DNA of 42,370 bases from Pseudomonadales bacterium (lineage in GTDB: Bacteria > Pseudomonadota > Gammaproteobacteria > Pseudomonadales > Azotimanducaceae): contig JANQKS010000055.1 in NCBI GenBank assembly GCA_028281005.1, positions 1 through 42,370 on the forward strand, in the 5' to 3' direction. A program made the translations under genes and the position numbers. The notes under the pieces were generated by a model. The model was not told where the DNA came from and searched no databases. It saw nothing but the letters and a program-made list of their open reading frames with translations. Position 1 is the first letter of the stretch. Every line of letters begins with the position of its first letter. Positions 24,019-31,442 of this stretch are shown one piece after another.

Positions 24019-24137
24019 GATTTAGTCAGTGGGCAGTGTAAGATATGCGCCCTGCAGATCTGCTAAAACCAGATCCGCATAAACCAAAACCGATAACACC
24101 GATTACACCAATAACAACAGACACAAAAAGCAGACCC

Positions 24138-24986
24138 ATGGACGCAGCAGCAATCACCATTACCCCGGAAAACTTTCAGACGGAAGTCATCGAGCGGTCA
24201 AATTCACTGCCGATCTTTGTGCTGTTTTGGGCGGACCAAGTACCGCCTTCGGTGCAGGCCAAAAACCAACTGGAAGCTTTGATCAGCCAGTATGCCGGCA
24301 AGGCGGCGCTGGCTTTGTCGGATGTGGCGCAGGATCAAACCCTGGCCCAACATTTACGGGTGCAGGGTTTACCCAGTATCCGGGTAGTCCATCAAGGCAA
24401 GATTGTCGAGCAGGTGGACGGCCCCGCGGATGAAGCGCAACTGCGTAATCTGTTGGACGTGTTGACCCAATCGCCGACGGATATGTTGAAAAACCAGCTG
24501 GATCAGATTATTGCCAGCGGCGATTTTGAAACGGCGGTGAATTTGCTGCAGCAAGCGGTGCAGGAAGAACCATCCAACCAGGGCTTTAGAGTGGAGCTCG
24601 CCGATGTGCTGGTGCAAAAAGGGGATTTGGAGGATGCGCGTACGTTATTGGCTTCCATTCCCGAAGACACCCCCGAGCGAGAGCGCCCGCAGCATCGGTT
24701 GGAGTTCATTGAAGAAGCAGCCGCATTTGACACAATCGACAACCTGCAGGCGCAGATGCAAGCATCCGCGGAAGATCTGGAAGTGAAGTATCAATTGGCG
24801 GTGCAGCTAGTGGTGGCCGGGCACTATGAACAAAGCCTGGAACTGGCCATGGACATTTTGCGCAGCGACCGTGAATTTCGTGATGACATCGGCCGCTTAA
24901 CCATGATCCGTATTTTCGACGTGTTGGGTAAAGGCAATCCGCTGGTGGGCCAATACCGCCGCAAAATGTTCAATTTTATGCACTGA
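24138..24986 (+). CDS. cnoX: CnoX/YbbN-like thioredoxin-fold TPR co-chaperone
   Basis: A 282-residue protein with an N-terminal thioredoxin fold (about 5-110) and C-terminal TPR-like helices (about 115-280), the YbbN/CnoX layout. In place of the redox W-C-x-x-C it has F-W-A-D-Q-V-P-P-S, so it has no redox cysteine pair, as in several YbbN proteins. CnoX holds unfolding proteins under oxidative (bleach) stress and transfers them to GroEL. ATG 24138 fits the domain start; an open frame to 24045 adds a low-complexity P-K-P-I-T-P-I-T segment and is unlikely. Upstream bases 24070-24125 are rich in short ACC-containing repeats. Confidence 0.85.
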   Translation: MDAAAITITPENFQTEVIERSNSLPIFVLFWADQVPPSVQAKNQLEALISQYAGKAALALSDVAQDQTLAQHLRVQGLPSIRVVHQGKIVEQVDGPADEAQLRNLLDVLTQSPTDMLKNQLDQIIASGDFETAVNLLQQAVQEEPSNQGFRVELADVLVQKGDLEDARTLLASIPEDTPERERPQHRLEFIEEAAAFDTIDNLQAQMQASAEDLEVKYQLAVQLVVAGHYEQSLELAMDILRSDREFRDDIGRLTMIRIFDVLGKGNPLVGQYRRKMFNFMH

Positions 24987-25134
24987 GAACCGGCCCTCAC
25001 CCTGCCGCTAATTCAGCCGATTTCCCCCGGCGGCGCCGCTTAAGCCAAAGCAGTTGTGAGGTACCGCACATTCTGTGCAGCGCACGTTGCCTATCCTAAG
25101 CCTTATCTCATGTGTTGTTTTGGGAAAGTGCGAC

Positions 25135-25479
25135 ATGGATGCGCATCACGATCCACGCCTGGTGCTGGAAGTAGAAGACCGCACCGCTGAAGTATGCCCG
25201 CAACCCGCGGAAGAGGACGTTGAGTTCTACTTAGGCCGGGATGCCGCAAACGACTTCGTTTACGGCTCCGAGTTGGCCTCGCGCCATCATGCCCGCATCG
25301 AACGCAAGCACAAAGACTATTACCTCGTGGATTGCAGCACCAACGGCACCTACGTACAGACCGAAGACGAGCGCGTCACCCATGTACATCGCGATAGGGT
25401 CAAGCTGTGGGGTGAAGGTTGGATCTCTCTGGGGCAGCCGCTAAATGTCGGCCAACCCATTCATTTTAGGCAGGGTTAA
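25135..25479 (+). CDS. Single FHA-domain protein
   Basis: A 114-residue cytosolic protein that is almost entirely one forkhead-associated domain. The phosphothreonine-binding residues are visible: G-R in Y-L-G-R-D, S-R-H-H in L-A-S-R-H-H-A-R-I, and S-T-N-G-T-Y in the last loop. FHA domains bind phosphothreonine peptides. It is the first gene of a phospho-signalling operon: the phosphatase GTG lies two bases past its TAA, and a Ser/Thr kinase follows. Kinase- or transporter-bound phosphothreonines are the natural ligands. ATG 25135 is chosen over a TTG/ATG extension to 25075 because the FHA fold starts about ten residues later. Confidence 0.88.
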   Translation: MDAHHDPRLVLEVEDRTAEVCPQPAEEDVEFYLGRDAANDFVYGSELASRHHARIERKHKDYYLVDCSTNGTYVQTEDERVTHVHRDRVKLWGEGWISLGQPLNVGQPIHFRQG

Positions 25480-25481
25480 CT

Positions 25482-26198
25482 GTGCACTGGAATAGCGCTG
25501 CCGACACTCACCCTGGCAATCGCCGCGCGCGTAATGAAGACGCGGTGTTCTGCTCGTCTGCGCAAGGTTTATGGGCTGTAGCGGATGGGATGGGCGGCCA
25601 CAAAGCCGGTGACTACGCCAGTGAAACCATCGCCCAAAGCCTGGCGGACTTAGAACTTGGTGGAGATCTCGGTGAGTGTGTGGATCAAATTGAAGACTCA
25701 CTGCTGGAAGTAAACGATCATCTGCGCCGTCACGCACGCCTCAACTGCGACGGCAACACCGTGGGCAGCACCGTGGTGGTGCTCGTTAACCGCGGCGACG
25801 TCGGCGTGGCTTTGTGGGCCGGGGACAGCCGGCTATACCGCAAACGCGGCCGTCAGCTGCAGCAAATCACCCGGGACCATAACCCCATCGTCGACCAGCT
25901 CGACAGCGGCATCATCAGCGAAGAAGAAGCCCTCGCCACCGATACCAACATCATCACTCGCGCCGTGGGTGGCCAACATGATCTGCACCTCGATGTTGCG
26001 CTCTTCGACATTTGCCCGGGCGACACCATGTTGTTGTGCAGCGATGGTCTGTATCGCGAAGTGGCGGCGCAGGACATGTTTGATGCTTTGCAGCAGGACG
26101 TTGAGCAAGCGGTGGATAGCCTCATGCAAGACTGCCTGCGCGGGGCTGCGCGCGACAACGTTTCCATCGTAGTGGCGCGGGCGGGAGCGGCGTTATGA
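25482..26198 (+). CDS. PP2C-type Ser/Thr phosphatase (Stp1/PppA-like)
   Basis: A 238-residue PP2C phosphatase with all metal-binding motifs: R-x-x-N-E-D-A near 15-21, V-A-D-G-M-G-G-H near 33-40, the G-S-T-V-V-V strand, W-A-G-D-S-R-L-Y near 111-118, L-L-C-S-D-G-L-Y-R and the C-terminal R-D-N-V-S-I-V. It should remove phosphates from Ser/Thr in the cytosol and oppose the adjacent kinase. The GTG start directly follows the FHA gene, and ATGA overlap couples its end to the kinase. Similar FHA/PP2C/kinase sets regulate type VI secretion, but no such genes are here. Confidence 0.92.
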   Translation: MHWNSAADTHPGNRRARNEDAVFCSSAQGLWAVADGMGGHKAGDYASETIAQSLADLELGGDLGECVDQIEDSLLEVNDHLRRHARLNCDGNTVGSTVVVLVNRGDVGVALWAGDSRLYRKRGRQLQQITRDHNPIVDQLDSGIISEEEALATDTNIITRAVGGQHDLHLDVALFDICPGDTMLLCSDGLYREVAAQDMFDALQQDVEQAVDSLMQDCLRGAARDNVSIVVARAGAAL

Positions 26199-28795
26199 GC
26201 GATCCGCACGACTTAGACGGCGGGCAGCCGGCGGCAGGCGATCATACGGTGCTGCGCAATGACATGACCGTGCTGCGCGACGACCTTAGCGTCACTAACA
26301 CCTCCACCACGGAAGACAGCGGCTGGCGCAGCGGCACACTGATGAGCGGCGCACCTGGAGAAGCGGAAGCGCCGAAGGTCCTAAAACAGCGTTTTGTGTT
26401 GGAAGAACGCATCGGCAGCGGCGGCATGGGCAGTGTGTTTAGAGCCAAAGACCTGCGCAAAGTTGAAGCCCGCGGCAACCAGCCGTTTATTGCCGTCAAA
26501 GTACTCAACAACGACTTTCGTCACCACCCGGAGGCGTTTATTGCCCTGGAGCGGGAAGCTTCAAAGTCCCAAGGTCTGCGGCATCCCAACATTGTTTCCA
26601 TCTTCGACTTCGACAAAGACGGCGACGTGCCTTATATCACCATGGAGTTGCTCGAAGGGGATGAACTGGCGGACCTGTTGCGCTCTTACCCCAACGGCTT
26701 GCCTGAGGAGCTTGCGTGGCAGGTGATCGAAGGCATGGTGGCGGGCCTGCGCCACGCCCACGAAGAAGGTGTGGTGCACGCGGACTTCAAGCCCGGCAAC
26801 ATTTACGTCACTGATCGCAACGCCACCAAAATTCTCGACTTCGGCATTGCCAGAGCGATGCGTTTAAACCAAGCGGGCGAAGATACAGATTTTGACCCCG
26901 CCCGTCTGGCCGCGTTAACACCGGCGTATGCCAGCCGCGAGATGCTAAACGGCGATAACCCCGAACCCCGCGATGACATCTTTTCGCTGGGTATTGTCAT
27001 GTACATGATTCTCACCGGCCATCACCCCTACGGTCGAGTACCGGCCAACGACGCAGCACGGGAAGGATTGCACCCGGAGCGGGTGAAACAGCTGTCGCGC
27101 CGGCATTGGCATGTGTTGGAGAAGTGTTTACAGCTCAATCGTCAGGACCGTCCAGCCGATGCGGCAGAAGTGTATGAAGCCTTGTTTGGTAAACCGGCAT
27201 GGCACCGCTGGAGTATGGTCGGCGCCGCCGCGGTGATTGCCTTAAGCGTGGGCCTGGTGGCGTTTAAAGACACGGAAATTCAGGAAGTGAAGCAAGAGGT
27301 GCGGTTGGAAACTTTGGTGGAAGCCCAGCTGCAACGCATCAGCGGTTTGTTGGCCACGCCCGCGTTTGACGCAAATTGGGAGCAGCAACTGCAAAGTGAA
27401 GTACAAACCCTACGCACTGTGGCACCCGGTCACGCCGCCAACGATACCGTGGTGGCCTGGGTTGAAGCGCTGTACGCCCAACACATCAAACAGCTCGATG
27501 AGCTGGACGCGGCGTTTGCCAGCTACGTCGCCGGGCGGCAATTTGGCGAATTGCGCGACGCCAGACAGGTGCTGCAAGAGCGTCTGTTTGCGACCATGGA
27601 TACCCTGCAAGCCACGCCGTTGGATGCGGCTTGGCGGCAGCGTGCACAGCGGCTCATGGACCATGCCCAAACGCACTTTCCCAATTCTTCTACGTTGGCT
27701 GCGCTGCGTGCGGATCTGGTCGAGCACATGGCGCAACAGTTGCCCACCCTGCTCGCTGCCGGGGACGTGAATGAAGCCCAGGCGCTGTGGGACAGCTGGG
27801 GCATGGAAGTGTTTGATGGCGAGCGTTGGCAGCAGGTGAGTGAGACTTTAGCCAGCGCACAAAACGCAGCCCAACAACAACGGGCCGCAGCGCTTGCGCA
27901 AAGCACTTTGGCGTCCTTGCAGCAGGAGATGGCCACCCAGCTGGACGTCAGTTGTCTGCGCCTCGACATGCAGCAGATTGGGACCGAACTCAGCCGCCTA
28001 GGCCGCAATCACCCCGAGCATCAAGCCGCCTTGGAACAGCAGGTAACGACACGCGTGGAAGCCTGTATGCAGCGGCTAACTTTGCTCGACACCGACCGCG
28101 CCGTGGCTTTGCAAAGCCAGGCGAAACAAGTGTTGGGTAACACAGCCGCAGTCCAGCCCGCCGATCTTGATCCTTGCGGCATGCAGTATCTGGTCGGCAA
28201 CGGTAAACAGCAGGGTCGTGGCGGTTTTTGCGCGGATCAATTAAACCAGGACGCTCAGGGGCCGCGCTTAGTTGTGGTCCCCGGAGATGCACAGCTGCCT
28301 AAGTTTGCGATCAGCAAGTATGAAATTACGTGGGGTGAATTTGACGAGTTTTGTGCCGCGAGCGAGCACTGCACCGCCACTGGTGAAGAAACTTTGCCGG
28401 TCACCGGTGTGCCAATCGACGTCGTAGAAGCTTATGCCGCGTGGCTCAGCGAGAAGACCGGTTACCGTTACCGATTGCCCACCGAGCACGAATGGCGCCA
28501 AGCCGCTCAGGGTGAGCCGGATCCAAATCGCAACTGCCGCGTGGATGTGGGTGGTGTCAGCCGCGGCGACAGTTTGCTGGCGGCGGCAACCGGGGCGGCC
28601 AATGAGCTAGGCTTGGTGCACATGCTGGGTAATGCCCAGGAACTGGTAAAAAGCGATGCGGATGTCGCTGACTATGTCGCAGTGGGTGGCACCTACAGTG
28701 ACCCCATCGAAATGTGTTTGGCGGACACACATCGTGCCATACCCAAACAGGGCGACGCGCGAACCGGCTTCAGACTGGTGCGGGAGGTGTCGTGA
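26195..28795 (+). CDS. Transmembrane Ser/Thr kinase with C-terminal SUMF1/FGE-like domain
   Basis: An 866-residue kinase. An N-terminal Thr-rich tail (1-60) carries T18-V-L-R-N-D and T25-V-L-R-D-D. The kinase domain (about 66-330) has G-S-G-G-M-G (74-79), K102 in I-A-V-K, H-A-D-F-K-P-G-N (catalytic D197), D-F-G (215-217) and S-R-E in place of A-P-E. The H-A-D lacks the usual arginine, so it is a non-RD kinase. One membrane helix lies at about 341-357. A coiled, A/Q/L-rich region follows, then a SUMF1/FGE-sulfatase-like domain (about 690-864: I-S-K-Y-E-I-T-W-G-E-F, Y-R-L-P-T-E-H-E-W, T-G-F-R-L-V), which would be periplasmic. PpkA-like in general plan. Confidence 0.9.
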   Translation: MSDPHDLDGGQPAAGDHTVLRNDMTVLRDDLSVTNTSTTEDSGWRSGTLMSGAPGEAEAPKVLKQRFVLEERIGSGGMGSVFRAKDLRKVEARGNQPFIAVKVLNNDFRHHPEAFIALEREASKSQGLRHPNIVSIFDFDKDGDVPYITMELLEGDELADLLRSYPNGLPEELAWQVIEGMVAGLRHAHEEGVVHADFKPGNIYVTDRNATKILDFGIARAMRLNQAGEDTDFDPARLAALTPAYASREMLNGDNPEPRDDIFSLGIVMYMILTGHHPYGRVPANDAAREGLHPERVKQLSRRHWHVLEKCLQLNRQDRPADAAEVYEALFGKPAWHRWSMVGAAAVIALSVGLVAFKDTEIQEVKQEVRLETLVEAQLQRISGLLATPAFDANWEQQLQSEVQTLRTVAPGHAANDTVVAWVEALYAQHIKQLDELDAAFASYVAGRQFGELRDARQVLQERLFATMDTLQATPLDAAWRQRAQRLMDHAQTHFPNSSTLAALRADLVEHMAQQLPTLLAAGDVNEAQALWDSWGMEVFDGERWQQVSETLASAQNAAQQQRAAALAQSTLASLQQEMATQLDVSCLRLDMQQIGTELSRLGRNHPEHQAALEQQVTTRVEACMQRLTLLDTDRAVALQSQAKQVLGNTAAVQPADLDPCGMQYLVGNGKQQGRGGFCADQLNQDAQGPRLVVVPGDAQLPKFAISKYEITWGEFDEFCAASEHCTATGEETLPVTGVPIDVVEAYAAWLSEKTGYRYRLPTEHEWRQAAQGEPDPNRNCRVDVGGVSRGDSLLAAATGAANELGLVHMLGNAQELVKSDADVADYVAVGGTYSDPIEMCLADTHRAIPKQGDARTGFRLVREVS

Positions 28796-30753
28796 GCCTG
28801 TTGCAACTGTCTCCCGAAGCCACCCGTTTGCGCCGTATTGCCAAAGCGTGCGCCGCCGGAGAGCTCACCCGCACCCAATATCGGCAGGCACGCCGTGAGG
28901 TGATCGGCAAGTTTGCCGCCAGCCTCGGCGAAGGGGATGAGGATACGGTGCCGCGCTACGACCTAGATGTCACCCAACGCAGAGCGACGCTACCAGCCAC
29001 TGAATCTATACATGTGGTGCAGCGCCAGAACTGGCCGATGTGGATGCTGCTGATTGCCTTAGTTTTTGCTGCACTGCTGGCGCCACTGTTTAGTCAGGCC
29101 GCGGATGTGATTCCCGCGGTGCGTGAGCGAGATCCGAATCCGGCAACGGCGCCACGGTATCCCATCGACCAAGTGCAGTGGGATACACCGGCGGTTGTGA
29201 GCGAATCTGTGGCGGCGCAGGCGCAAGACTTTTTAGACCAGCAACTGCAGGCTGCTAAACAACAAAACGCACCTCAGGCGCATGGCTTCAGTGCTGATGA
29301 GTTAGAAGAGATCGGCCGCTATCTAAATGCCGTGGGTGTGCACGATGACAACGCTCAACTCACCCGCGCCGATGTTGAAGATCTAAACGCGCTGATTCAG
29401 TCGCAGAAGGAGCGGCGCGGCGTGGCGCTAACGCAACTCGAAGACATGGCCGACGCGCTGCAATTGTGGGTGCGTGATCGCGGATTTCCGTTGGCCCGTG
29501 CCTACCTGCCCGCGCAGACTGTACAGCAAGGCAGCGTTCAGCTGCAGGTGCAACTGGGTGTCCTCGAGCAGGTGCAAATGGCGGACAGCAACAGTAACGA
29601 TATGCTGGCCATCAAAGCCAGCATGGAAGATTTGCTGGGTCAGCCGGTGCGGCGCGATGTGGTAGAAACCCGCCTCAACAACTTAAACCGCACCCCTGGC
29701 TTACACGTCGAGGCTTCGTTTGTGCCCGGCGAACAGGTGGGTGCTACGCAGATGGTGCTGCAGGTAAAACAGCAGCAGCGGTTCACCGGTGCGGTGATGG
29801 TGGACAACTATGGTGTAGAAGACCTCGGTGAAGAGCGTTTGGCACTGCAGGGGCAATGGAACAACCCGCGGGGTGTCGGTGATGCGCTGGCTGTGCGGGC
29901 GTTCACGACGATAGATCCCGCGGATCATCAGTACGCGGAAGTGAGTTACAACACGCCGGTGTTAAACGGCCGCTTGGCGGCGGCTGGGCAACTGTCGTTT
30001 GCCGATATCAGTCTGGGTAAGGGTGTGCCGCTAGACGGCGACGGGGTATTGTTTGACGTTGAGTTGACCGATACGGCGCTGTTCACCCGCACCCAGCGCC
30101 GCGAGTGGTATTACAAAGCGGGCTTACACGACTTGGATTGGGACCAAGTGCCGGATCAAAGAACTTGGCTGTTGGGCGCTGGCCTCAAAGGCCACCGCTT
30201 ATGGGATGCACGCAAATTGGCGCTCAGCGGGTTTGTGGAAGGCTTGTTTGGTGGTGTCGATGATGAGCGTCCAGGCCAAGACAGTAAATTTTGGCGCTTA
30301 CGCGCCGGGTTCAATGCCTGGTCACCCTTAGATTTGCCGCTTTTGTCGATACGCAGCCAACTGGTGCTCGACGTGCAGTGGCAATTGGCCAATGACTTGT
30401 TGCCGCCGACCTTACGTTTTGGCGCCACCGGGCCTTATGCCAACAAAGGATTTGCCCAAGCCAGCACCTTGCTGGACCAAGGTGTGGGTGTCACCGGGGC
30501 CTTACGCTTTGACGCACCCGTCGGCCAATGGTGGATGTTTGTCGATACCACCTACGGCGAACAGGAAGGTGAGCTACAACGCTGGCGGGCGTTAACCAGC
30601 GCAGGTTTAGGTTGGGAAGGCCAGCTGCTCGAAACAGCCGCTGGCAGGCTGTCTAGCCGCGTAACACTCGGTTACCCACTTGTGCACAAAGGCACCCAAG
30701 GATTGGAAGATGATGGAACACAACTGTACTGGTCGCTGCGCTTTGATCATTAA
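28792..30753 (+). CDS. TpsB transporter (ShlB/FhaC/HecB family) with extra N-terminal segment
   Basis: A 653-residue two-partner-secretion transporter. GTG 28792 overlaps the kinase TGA (GTGA). Residues 1-82 are polar, with E-L-T-R-T-Q-Y-R-Q-A-R-R-E and T52-V-P-R-Y-D; a hydrophobic helix (83-100) ends in S-Q-A-A, a plausible signal-peptidase site at 103/104. Next come about 100 residues of linker, a POTRA-type region with L-W-V-R-D-R-G-F-P-L-A-R-A-Y-L-P (about 224-240), and a ShlB-type beta barrel from about 335, beginning V-D-N-Y-G. TpsB proteins sit in the outer membrane and export a TpsA partner. The usual V-R-G-Y loop motif appears as N-K-G-F. The long N-terminal segment before the signal helix is unusual. 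Confidence 0.85.
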   Translation: MSLLQLSPEATRLRRIAKACAAGELTRTQYRQARREVIGKFAASLGEGDEDTVPRYDLDVTQRRATLPATESIHVVQRQNWPMWMLLIALVFAALLAPLFSQAADVIPAVRERDPNPATAPRYPIDQVQWDTPAVVSESVAAQAQDFLDQQLQAAKQQNAPQAHGFSADELEEIGRYLNAVGVHDDNAQLTRADVEDLNALIQSQKERRGVALTQLEDMADALQLWVRDRGFPLARAYLPAQTVQQGSVQLQVQLGVLEQVQMADSNSNDMLAIKASMEDLLGQPVRRDVVETRLNNLNRTPGLHVEASFVPGEQVGATQMVLQVKQQQRFTGAVMVDNYGVEDLGEERLALQGQWNNPRGVGDALAVRAFTTIDPADHQYAEVSYNTPVLNGRLAAAGQLSFADISLGKGVPLDGDGVLFDVELTDTALFTRTQRREWYYKAGLHDLDWDQVPDQRTWLLGAGLKGHRLWDARKLALSGFVEGLFGGVDDERPGQDSKFWRLRAGFNAWSPLDLPLLSIRSQLVLDVQWQLANDLLPPTLRFGATGPYANKGFAQASTLLDQGVGVTGALRFDAPVGQWWMFVDTTYGEQEGELQRWRALTSAGLGWEGQLLETAAGRLSSRVTLGYPLVHKGTQGLEDDGTQLYWSLRFDH

Positions 30754-31048
30754 ACGGCTCCGCCGCTTGCGCATAGGGCTGTGTGGCTTGCGCCGCGGGC
30801 TGGCGACGCTGCTTTTCGCGGTCCCGCTGACGGTTGCGGCGTCACCCGTGGACTATCCGGAAGAACGCTTGGCGGCTGCCTTGGCGATTGCGGAAGGCGC
30901 TTGGGTTGATACGTTGTTGAAGCACAACGGGGTCCAGGGTGAACGCGATACGTTGGCTTACGACGAGCAGATTTTCACCGAGTTATCCCCAATTTTGGAC
31001 TCGCCGGAAGCCATCAAGTTACCCGAAGATCAGCTGCTCACTGATTGA
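30713..31048 (+). CDS. Small exported protein downstream of TpsB
   Basis: A 111-residue protein whose start lies inside the last 41 bases of the TpsB gene, with GGA seven bases before ATG 30713. An arginine-rich n-region (K-R-L-R-R-L-R) and a hydrophobic stretch L-A-T-L-L-F-A-V-P-L-T-V-A-A-S form an export signal, probably cleaved after A-A. The mature part, about 65 residues, is acidic, with E-E-R-L-A-A-A-L-A-I-A-E-G-A-W-V and D-S-P-E-A-I-K-L-P-E-D at the end. I recognise no family. Overlap makes it the last member of the FHA/phosphatase/kinase/TpsB operon; far too small for a TpsA exoprotein. Confidence 0.55.
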   Translation: MEHNCTGRCALIIKRLRRLRIGLCGLRRGLATLLFAVPLTVAASPVDYPEERLAAALAIAEGAWVDTLLKHNGVQGERDTLAYDEQIFTELSPILDSPEAIKLPEDQLLTD

Positions 31049-31442
31049 CCTGTCCTACCCGCTCCTCAACCTAACGGTTGTCTTCAGCGCGATGGTCAGG
31101 TCTGTTTTATGACAAATATATTACAGAACAGGGGCTGTGGTGTTAGCGTGCACTAACATAGCGCTTGTTGTTTTTATACACATGCCCACACAACCGCACT
31201 GCTTGTGCTTAATTGTCTAGTTTTTCTCATCTTTTGTATTACGCAGATTCTCTAACCCTTTGTTTTTAAAAAATAAAAATGAGTTGCCAAGCTAACGCTC
31301 GGGTTGAGTTGATGAAGGTGTCGAGCGTGCGTTACACCCTGCGTTAAAAGTTATCCTCAAAGTTATCCACAGGCCTTGGTATTGCCAGGGGATAAGGTGT
31401 GCTTGCAGAATGCGTGGCGACTAGCAGCACTCGGAGCGACCC
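31049..31442. other. 394-base non-coding region with AT-rich tract and inverted repeat
   Basis: No convincing gene is present. It holds an A/T tract at about 31261-31280, an inverted repeat TGTTAG-N6-CTAACA at 31141-31158 that could be an operator, and DnaA-box-like sites at 31351-31395. It probably contains the promoter of the glutamine-synthetase-like gene. It is clearly richer in A+T than its surroundings. Confidence 0.5.
31351..31395. promoter_or_regulatory. Cluster of DnaA-box-like sites
   Basis: TTATCCTCA (31351-31359) and TTATCCACA (31363-31371, identical to the E. coli consensus) lie 12 bases apart on the plus strand; a weaker TTATCCCCT lies on the minus strand at 31387-31395. No replication gene is near, so DnaA-linked regulation is more likely than an origin. 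Confidence 0.4.

Noticed and set aside
25135-28795. Type VI secretion regulatory locus
   Set aside because: FHA, PP2C and PpkA-like kinase suggested it, but no tss/hcp/vgrG genes are in the window and the next gene is a TpsB transporter.
31049-31442. Chromosomal replication origin
   Set aside because: DnaA boxes and an AT-rich tract are present, but there are few boxes and no dnaA, dnaN, gidA or parAB nearby.
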